From an uncultured Leptotrichia sp. (GTDB taxonomy: Bacteria > Fusobacteriota > Fusobacteriia > Fusobacteriales > Leptotrichiaceae): a DNA stretch of 19,015 nt. Both the position numbers and the translations under genes were made by a program. Under the pieces are notes generated by a model that saw nothing but the letters and a program-made list of their open reading frames with translations, was not told where the DNA came from and searched no databases. The stretch is from assembly GCA_937925095.1 (NCBI GenBank), contig CALEXX010000009.1:1-19015 (forward strand), given 5' to 3'. Numbering within the stretch: position 1 is the first letter of the stretch; each line of letters opens with the position of its first letter. Shown here one piece after another: positions 14,662 to 19,015 of the stretch.

Positions 14662-15099
14662 CTATTTTTCTATTTTTCCAACTCTTCTTGCATGTCTTCC
14701 ACCTTCAAATTCAGTGTTTATGAAAGTTTCTACACATGCAATTGCCAATGAATCACCTAAAACTCTCGCTCCGAGTGCTATAATATTTGCATCATTGTGA
14801 AGTCTTGAAAGCTTTGCAGTAAATTCATTATGTGCAAGGGCAGCTCTGATTCCTTTTATTTTATTTGCAGCAATTGAAATTCCTATACCTGTACCACATA
14901 TCAGAATTCCAAACTGTGCTTCTCCGCTTAGGACTTTTTCACTTGCCAGTGCAGCAATATCAGGATAGTCAACAGAATCAAGAGTATCTGTACCAACATT
15001 AATAACTTCATGCCCTTTTTTTCTCAGTTCCTCTTTTACCTTGTTTTTCAGATCAACACCTGCATGATCATTTCCAATTACTATTTTCATAATTCTCAC
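14662..15099 (-). CDS. rpiB: ribose-5-phosphate isomerase B
   Basis: RpiB interconverts ribose 5-phosphate and ribulose 5-phosphate in the pentose phosphate pathway; relatives act on allose or galactose 6-phosphate. The protein is 145 residues from GTG (15097-15099), or 142 from ATG (15088-15090), which gives the usual MKIVIGNDHAGVDLK. Numbering from that Met, Cys65 in LICGTGIGISIAANK is the catalytic base, and GIRAALAHNEFTAKLSRLHNDAN holds the phosphate-binding and His residues. HARRVGKIE near the end is also typical. The start is uncertain: AAGGAG (15119-15124) is separated from both codons by a perfect hairpin (15101-15116). It is the third gene of khpA, thioesterase, rpiB and is followed by a hairpin. 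Confidence 0.95.
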   Translation of the reverse strand: MRIMKIVIGNDHAGVDLKNKVKEELRKKGHEVINVGTDTLDSVDYPDIAALASEKVLSGEAQFGILICGTGIGISIAANKIKGIRAALAHNEFTAKLSRLHNDANIIALGARVLGDSLAIACVETFINTEFEGGRHARRVGKIEK

Positions 15100-15135
15100 T
15101 AGGGATAGAAATCCCTGTCTCCTTCCTTTATAAAG

Positions 15136-15528
15136 TTACTGTCCTTTTATTTTTTCCAATATTTCCTTGCTTACCCTTTTTAATTTCCCTTTTTCATCTG
15201 TAAATACATTTATCGTTTCTGCTGTTACTTTCAGTTCCTTTTCTGAATTATAGATTTCATAGTAAAATCTGATTTTTATGCTGTTAATTTCCTTTATTTC
15301 CACAAATACTTCTATTTCCTCATCATATCTGGCAGAACTTATATATTCTATATTCAGGCTCTTTACAGGTAAAATAAACCCCATATCCTCTATCTGCTTA
15401 TATGGAAAGACATCCCTAAAATATTCTGTTCTCGCCATTTCCATCCACTTCAAATAGTTTGAATGATATACAACTCCCATTTTATCAGTATCATAATAAT
15501 AAACTCTCAATTTACAGCTTTTTTTCAT
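15136..15528 (-). CDS. acyl-CoA thioesterase, YbgC/4-hydroxybenzoyl-CoA thioesterase type
   Basis: A 130-residue single hot-dog-fold protein. The N-terminal signature is RVYYYDTDKMGVVYHSNYLK followed by WMEMARTEYFR, in which Asp15 corresponds to the catalytic Asp of the 4-hydroxybenzoyl-CoA thioesterase class. Further family positions are EYISSARYDEEIEVFVEIK and TAETINVFTDEKGKLKRVSKE. Such enzymes hydrolyse short or medium acyl-CoA or acyl-ACP esters; the substrate is not predictable. In proteobacteria ybgC goes with tol-pal, but here it lies 17 bases after khpA and 36 bases before rpiB, so the Tol link does not apply. GGGAAAA is a modest ribosome site before the ATG. Confidence 0.93.
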   Translation of the reverse strand: MKKSCKLRVYYYDTDKMGVVYHSNYLKWMEMARTEYFRDVFPYKQIEDMGFILPVKSLNIEYISSARYDEEIEVFVEIKEINSIKIRFYYEIYNSEKELKVTAETINVFTDEKGKLKRVSKEILEKIKGQ

Positions 15529-15545
15529 AAGATTTTTCCCTTCAA

Positions 15546-15788
15546 TTATAATTCCTTAACTTCAATCTTTACTATTTTCTTTTCCTTTTTAGCAATTGAA
15601 GAAACAAGAGTTCTAAGTGATGTTATTACTCTTCCGTTTCTACCTATGATTTTTCCCATATCTTCCTGTGCTACATTTATTATTATATCTACATATTTTC
15701 CTTTTTCATTACTTTCTATTGTGTAGTTACCAACTGAATCCAGCAGGTTTTCCATCCAGAAATTAACTGTTTCAAAATATTTGCTCAT
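15546..15788 (-). CDS. khpA: KH-domain RNA-binding protein KhpA (YlqC-like)
   Basis: An 80-residue protein that is essentially one KH domain: MSKYFETVNFWMENLLDSVG, then VDIIINVAQEDMGKIIGRNG with the RNA-contacting GxxG loop at Gly49-Gly52, and RVITSLRTLVSSIAKKEKK. KhpA dimerises or pairs with KhpB/Jag and binds many transcripts, including small RNAs, in low-GC bacteria and Fusobacterium. The frame is open four codons further (to 15800), but the GGGAGG in that stretch is a Shine-Dalgarno five bases before 15788, so I chose the inner ATG. A tentative extended -10 (TGATAAAAT) lies upstream. It leads the short run khpA, thioesterase, rpiB. The rpsP-rimM neighbourhood common elsewhere is absent. 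Confidence 0.92.
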   Translation of the reverse strand: MSKYFETVNFWMENLLDSVGNYTIESNEKGKYVDIIINVAQEDMGKIIGRNGRVITSLRTLVSSIAKKEKKIVKIEVKEL

Positions 15789-15877
15789 TTTTCCTCCCAT
15801 AATTTTGTATTTTTAATTGTATATTTTATCACATTTTCTCTTTATTTTCTAAACTCTATATTTAAAAATTCCTTATT

Positions 15878-16117
15878 TTATAATATTCCAAGCCATTCCC
15901 TTTTTTCAAGTATTTCTATATGGATGTCCTTTGCCCTCAATCTTTCGATTACTTTATCCATATCATCAATAAAATAAGAATTTGTAATTATTTTTATTAG
16001 TCCATTGTTATTGTCAAGTGTTCTGACATTTCCTAGACCATCATATGCTTCAACAATTTTATTAATAAAATCAATATGTTCTTTTCTAGTCTGAATTATA
16101 TACTCCCAGCTTTTCAA
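15878..16117 (-). CDS. DUF4911 family small protein
   Basis: A 79-residue soluble protein beginning MKSWEYIIQTRKEHIDFINK, continuing IVEAYDGLGNVRTLDNNNGL and IKIITNSYFIDDMDKVIERL, and ending EKREWLGIL. The pattern of an aromatic start, EAYDGLG.VRT and a predicted beta-alpha-beta layout agrees with DUF4911, known from Fusobacteria and Clostridia; its function is not established. The ACT-like length is only an impression. It starts four bases after the rsmA stop, so the two are translated from one message. That coupling might suggest a role near ribosome assembly, which is inference. Confidence 0.7.
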   Translation of the reverse strand: MKSWEYIIQTRKEHIDFINKIVEAYDGLGNVRTLDNNNGLIKIITNSYFIDDMDKVIERLRAKDIHIEILEKREWLGIL

Positions 16118-16121
16118 TTTT

Positions 16122-16979
16122 CTACTCCGTTTCCTCTGCAGTTTTTTCCTTCTTTAGTTCATCTATCAGATTTATAAATTCCTGAACAGAAAATTCCTCT
16201 GCTCTTGCAAGTCTTGTTTTTCCCAGTTTCTCAAGAATATCTCCTGTCACTTCCTTGCTGTATCCTTCTCCCGACAAATTATTTGCAATGCTTTTTCTCT
16301 TATTGGAAAAAGCTGTCTTCAAATATTTAAAATATTCTTCTTCAGAAATCTGTTTTTCATATCTCTCGTCATCAAACATTTTGATTTTTAAAAATGCAGA
16401 ATCTACCTTAGGAACAGGAGTGAATTTCTCCTTTGGAACAGTGAAAAGATATTCTGCATCAGCGTAAAACTGCACTGCATGAGTCAGCAGGCTCATATTT
16501 TTACTTCCTGCCTGTGATGCAATCCTTTCAGCAACCTCCTTCTGAACCATTAAATAAATTTCAGATATATTTTTCCTATATTCTATTAATTTATTTATAA
16601 TTGGAGAAGTTATATAATATGGAATATTTGCCACTACTTTGATATTTTTCTTTCCATTCAGAAAAGTGCTTAAATCTGCTACCATAAAGTCTTCATGAAT
16701 TAATGAAAAATTATCCCTGCCTTGAAATTTTTTATTCAATACAGGAATTAAATCATCATCTATTTCAAAAGCAGTCAGATGCTTTGAGTTTTCTATCAGT
16801 TTTTCAGTTAAAAATCCTAGTCCCGGGCCTATTTCTATCACTTCTATATCTTTAGATACCCCTGATATTTCTATTATTCTTTCTGACAGCTCAGAATCCT
16901 CCAGAAAATTCTGTCCATATTTTTTCTTTGCTTCATGAGTTTCTTTTTTATGATTTTTTATAAATTTATTTTTACCCAA
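16122..16979 (-). CDS. rsmA: 16S rRNA dimethyladenosine transferase RsmA (KsgA)
   Basis: RsmA dimethylates the two adjacent adenines in the 3' terminal hairpin of 16S rRNA, a late check in small-subunit assembly. The protein has 285 residues. After a Lys-rich start come KKYGQNFLEDSELSERII (residues 18-35), the SAM site VIEIGPGLGFLTEKL (47-61), AFEIDDDLIPVL, and the catalytic NIPYY (118-122, family consensus NLPY). VQKEVAERI and FTPVPKVDSAFLKI also match. The start is TTG (16977-16979) with AGGAG five bases upstream; no ATG occurs before the conserved core, so the rare start seems real and may keep expression low. It lies 43 bases after hpt and four before the DUF4911 gene. Confidence 0.97.
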   Translation of the reverse strand: MGKNKFIKNHKKETHEAKKKYGQNFLEDSELSERIIEISGVSKDIEVIEIGPGLGFLTEKLIENSKHLTAFEIDDDLIPVLNKKFQGRDNFSLIHEDFMVADLSTFLNGKKNIKVVANIPYYITSPIINKLIEYRKNISEIYLMVQKEVAERIASQAGSKNMSLLTHAVQFYADAEYLFTVPKEKFTPVPKVDSAFLKIKMFDDERYEKQISEEEYFKYLKTAFSNKRKSIANNLSGEGYSKEVTGDILEKLGKTRLARAEEFSVQEFINLIDELKKEKTAEETE

Positions 16980-17022
16980 AATTTCTCCTAAATATTTATT
17001 TTCAATTCATTTTTACTAAAAA

Positions 17023-17580
17023 CTATTTTTTATAAAGTTCATCTGCTGCAAGTGCCACATAAGGAATATTTCTATATTCTTCAATAAAGTCAAGCCCGTA
17101 TCCCAGTACAAATTCATTAGGAATTTCAAATCCCACATACTGGACGTCAACTTCAACTTCACGTCTTTCAGGCTTATCAAGTAAAGTACATAATGAAATT
17201 TTCTTAGGTCCTCTACCACCCAATACTTTCATTACTTTTTTCAGAGTCATTCCTGAATCTATTATATCTTCAACAATAAGTACATGTTTTCCCTGTATAC
17301 TTCCTTCTAAATCTTTAAGTATTTTTACTTCCCTTGTTGATTCAAATCCTTCTCCGTAACTTGAAACAGACATAAAATCCATTACCAGAGGCAATTTTAT
17401 TTCCCTTACAAGATCAGCCATAAAAATAATGGACCCCTTAAGCAGTCCCACTACAACAAGAGGAGCATCTTCATCCTTTAAATCTTTTGTTATCTCTTCT
17501 CCAAGTTCCTTTATTCTTTCTGCAAGAGCTTCCTTTGTAATCATCTGAGTTTTGATACCAAATTCCCAATCTTTTTTCAT
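17023..17580 (-). CDS. hpt: hypoxanthine phosphoribosyltransferase
   Basis: This purine salvage enzyme joins hypoxanthine or guanine to PRPP to give IMP or GMP. The protein has 185 residues. VVGLLKGSIIFMADLVREI (43-61) is the first PPi-binding loop, MSVSSYGEG (70-78) the flexible catalytic loop, HVLIVEDIIDSGMTLKKV (99-116) the PRPP signature with its acidic pair, and VQYVGFEIPNEFVLGYGLDF the purine-binding end, complete for the family. GGAG stands eight bases before the ATG. A good promoter lies at 17633-17661, so hpt is the first gene of hpt, rsmA, DUF4911. A smaller frame inside it (17016-17219, same strand) is a shadow. Confidence 0.97.
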   Translation of the reverse strand: MKKDWEFGIKTQMITKEALAERIKELGEEITKDLKDEDAPLVVVGLLKGSIIFMADLVREIKLPLVMDFMSVSSYGEGFESTREVKILKDLEGSIQGKHVLIVEDIIDSGMTLKKVMKVLGGRGPKKISLCTLLDKPERREVEVDVQYVGFEIPNEFVLGYGLDFIEEYRNIPYVALAADELYKK

Positions 17581-17632
17581 TTTTACAACTCCATTCTTTA
17601 TTAAATTATGTTTGTCTCCTCATATTTTTATG

Positions 17633-17661
17633 ATTATATCATTTTTTTTTTATTAATTCAA
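17633..17661 (-). promoter_or_regulatory. promoter of the hpt-rsmA unit
   Basis: On the minus strand TTGAAT (17656-17661), 17 bases, TATAAT (17633-17638) with TG one base before the -10. The start would be near 17626, leaving a leader of about 45 bases before hpt. Confidence 0.85.
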
Positions 17662-17699
17662 GGTAACAAAATACAAGGAAAATATATAGACTTAAAGTT

Positions 17700-18740
17700 T
17701 TATTTTATATATTTTCTAATAACTATCAATAAAATCGAAAAAGTCATAAATAATATTGAAAGTTCTTCAGCAATAAAATTTCCCCTAAAAATAAGCATTA
17801 CTGCAAAAGAAAATATTATTAATCCAAAAATTTTTAAAAAATCCTTTTTACGTAAACGCATTTTCTTCTCCAGATAAATCTCATTTACAAATAGCATTAA
17901 ATAAAATCCTGTATATCCGACAATGTAAAAGATTGCTAAAAATGTTTTATCCGCGTTCTTTCCAACCAAATTCCAACAATAAATTATAATCTCTAAACTC
18001 ATTAGCAGAAAAAAATGTGAGTACATAAGGATAAACCCTCTTGCCTTCTGGTTAGGATTTATTGCTTTATTTATCAGTACTGTATAAGTTCCAAATAGAA
18101 AAAATATTGTAATGAATGCTATAAAAGGATAAATAGTAAAGTGTTCTGGACTAAAATATTGTGCGATGGTCACAACCATTTCCCCAAAAAATAACATTGT
18201 CAGCAGCTCGAATCTTTCTTTAAAATGTCCAAAATTATTGATATTGTTGCCAAATTTCGCTCTATGTATTATAGGCAGAAAAATACCGGAAATGTTTGCA
18301 GCTATGCAAAACAGTATTCCTACACGAAAACCTAATAATAAACACATTGCAAATAGTGTTATAACAATCAGCAGGATATTTCTTGCACTGATTGATTCCC
18401 TTTCTACAACACTTTTTTTCATAGCCTGACAATGATATAAAAATGCTACACTTGAAAACATTATCAACATAGAAATACTAAATGGATAAAAAATCTGCTC
18501 CCATTCTAAGGAAAGAGAATTGGAAAGATAAATTGCAGCCCCCATATTTATACATATAACGACAATTTCTTTAATGTTAAATGTCCCAAACCTGTTTAAA
18601 TAATTAGTTAAATATGACCACTCCTGAAGTACTGCAAGAGAATACAATATAAAACTTATAAGTATCCAGGGCTCAATAATTCCATTATGAGGATGATGAG
18701 CAAGTTCTGAAATTTTTGAGATAGCGTAAGCAAATATCAA
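17700..18740 (-). CDS. LtrA-family (low temperature requirement A) membrane protein, 5' end unclear
   Basis: A very hydrophobic 346-residue protein with about ten membrane helices. IFAYAISKISELAHHPHNGI, SLAVLQEWSYLTNYLNRFG, HRAKFGNNINNFGHFKERFE and LLTMLFFGEMVVTIAQYFSP are characteristic of the LtrA family, a group of inner-membrane proteins of unproven function named for a Listeria locus. The start is a problem. The annotated first codon is TTG (18738-18740) with no ribosome site. The frame is open back to 18791, and the codons just upstream read FGFFYDL, matching the family's ELFFDL motif. But those codons lie in the T tract and stem of a strong terminator, and no ATG, GTG or TTG occurs before an in-frame TGA (18792-18794). 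It may have lost its N-terminus or use a non-standard start. Confidence 0.75.
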   Translation of the reverse strand: MIFAYAISKISELAHHPHNGIIEPWILISFILYSLAVLQEWSYLTNYLNRFGTFNIKEIVVICINMGAAIYLSNSLSLEWEQIFYPFSISMLIMFSSVAFLYHCQAMKKSVVERESISARNILLIVITLFAMCLLLGFRVGILFCIAANISGIFLPIIHRAKFGNNINNFGHFKERFELLTMLFFGEMVVTIAQYFSPEHFTIYPFIAFITIFFLFGTYTVLINKAINPNQKARGFILMYSHFFLLMSLEIIIYCWNLVGKNADKTFLAIFYIVGYTGFYLMLFVNEIYLEKKMRLRKKDFLKIFGLIIFSFAVMLIFRGNFIAEELSILFMTFSILLIVIRKYIK

Positions 18741-18743
18741 ATC

Positions 18744-18772
18744 ATAAAAAAAGCCGAATTTGAAATTCGGCT
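18744..18772 (-). terminator. strong intrinsic terminator, overlapping the LtrA frame
   Basis: A perfect palindrome AGCCGAATTT-G-AAATTCGGCT (18752-18772) is followed on the minus strand by seven T. It lies about 23 bases after the stop of the right-edge gene, so it should end that transcript. On the plus strand five T follow, so it may work in both directions. Confidence 0.9.
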
Positions 18773-18794
18773 GATTTTTGATGTTATAAACTCA

Positions 18795-19015
18795 TTAAAA
18801 TAACCCCCAGTTAGATTTGGAATATTTTTTATTCTGTGTCACATAAAAATAAATAAAATGACTGGCTATAGCTAGAGCAAAAATGGTTGTTATACTCACT
18901 ACTATTATAGGATTAGAAGCAAAGATTAAAGAGAGAATCAAGGCAGCCAGATAGAGTGTTGCTTGGACACAGTAGTAACTTTTCGAATAGCTAAGATAGT
19001 GTTTGTTATAGGGTC
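18795..19015 (-). CDS. C-terminal part of a small membrane protein (partial at the right edge)
   Basis: A minus-strand frame enters from the window edge and runs 72 codons to TAA (18795-18797). It reads PYNKHYLSYSKSYYCVQATL, then YLAALILSLIFASNPIIVVS, ITTIFALAIASHFIYFYVTQ and NKKYSKSNWGLF. Two membrane helices separated by a very short turn (SNP) and a Tyr/Lys-rich polar tail are visible. I do not recognise the family. The terminator at 18744-18772 follows closely, which supports a real 3' end here. The start lies outside the window. Confidence 0.65.
   Translation of the reverse strand, partial: PYNKHYLSYSKSYYCVQATLYLAALILSLIFASNPIIVVSITTIFALAIASHFIYFYVTQNKKYSKSNWGLF

Noticed and set aside
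17016..17219. Minus-strand frame of 67 codons within hpt
   Set aside because: It overlaps the PRPP signature part of hpt in another frame and resembles no family.

Overview
The window is a strongly AT-rich bacterial chromosome segment in which nearly every gene lies on the minus strand. The gene set fits a fermentative Fusobacteriota member, probably Leptotrichiaceae: a SAM-I riboswitch before metK, a long Alu-containing SRP RNA, a pfkA-pyk glycolytic pair, a DKNYY-repeat surface protein, and small DUF4911 and KH proteins. The taxonomic call is inference from protein character, not from a search.

Read from right to left, the direction of transcription: a truncated membrane protein at the right edge ends in a strong terminator (18744-18772). 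An LtrA-family membrane protein follows with a puzzling 5' end. A near-consensus promoter (17633-17661) then drives hpt, rsmA and a DUF4911 gene. Next come khpA, a YbgC-type thioesterase, rpiB, a HIT hydrolase, and a 648-residue exported DKNYY-repeat protein. A TrmH/SpoU RNA methyltransferase is followed by a broken phage-type BRO-N gene (11058-11300). A DUF4253 gene, nfo (endonuclease IV) and a spherulin-4-like secreted protein form a compact block.

The most interesting part is 8259-8499, between the spherulin-like gene and the SRP RNA gene. It holds the only convincing plus-strand gene, a 32-codon single-helix peptide. The locus looks like a type I toxin-antitoxin of the Fst/par design. It has an extended -10 promoter, a 5' hairpin covering a strong Shine-Dalgarno, and a palindrome over the start codon. 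A bidirectional terminator follows, and beyond it a converging TTGATA-N17-TATACT promoter for a short antisense RNA. A 22-23 bp direct repeat sits at the toxin start and again at the start of the antisense RNA, so the antisense RNA can pair with the toxin initiation region. Par-type loci are described from Firmicutes; here the locus is chromosomal.

Left of the SRP gene are a GNAT-CDF metal transporter fusion, pfkA-pyk (glycolysis), recR (recombinational repair), and a riboswitch-controlled metK plus a peptide-binding lipoprotein, which links S-adenosylmethionine synthesis to peptide uptake. A doubtful partial frame touches the left edge.
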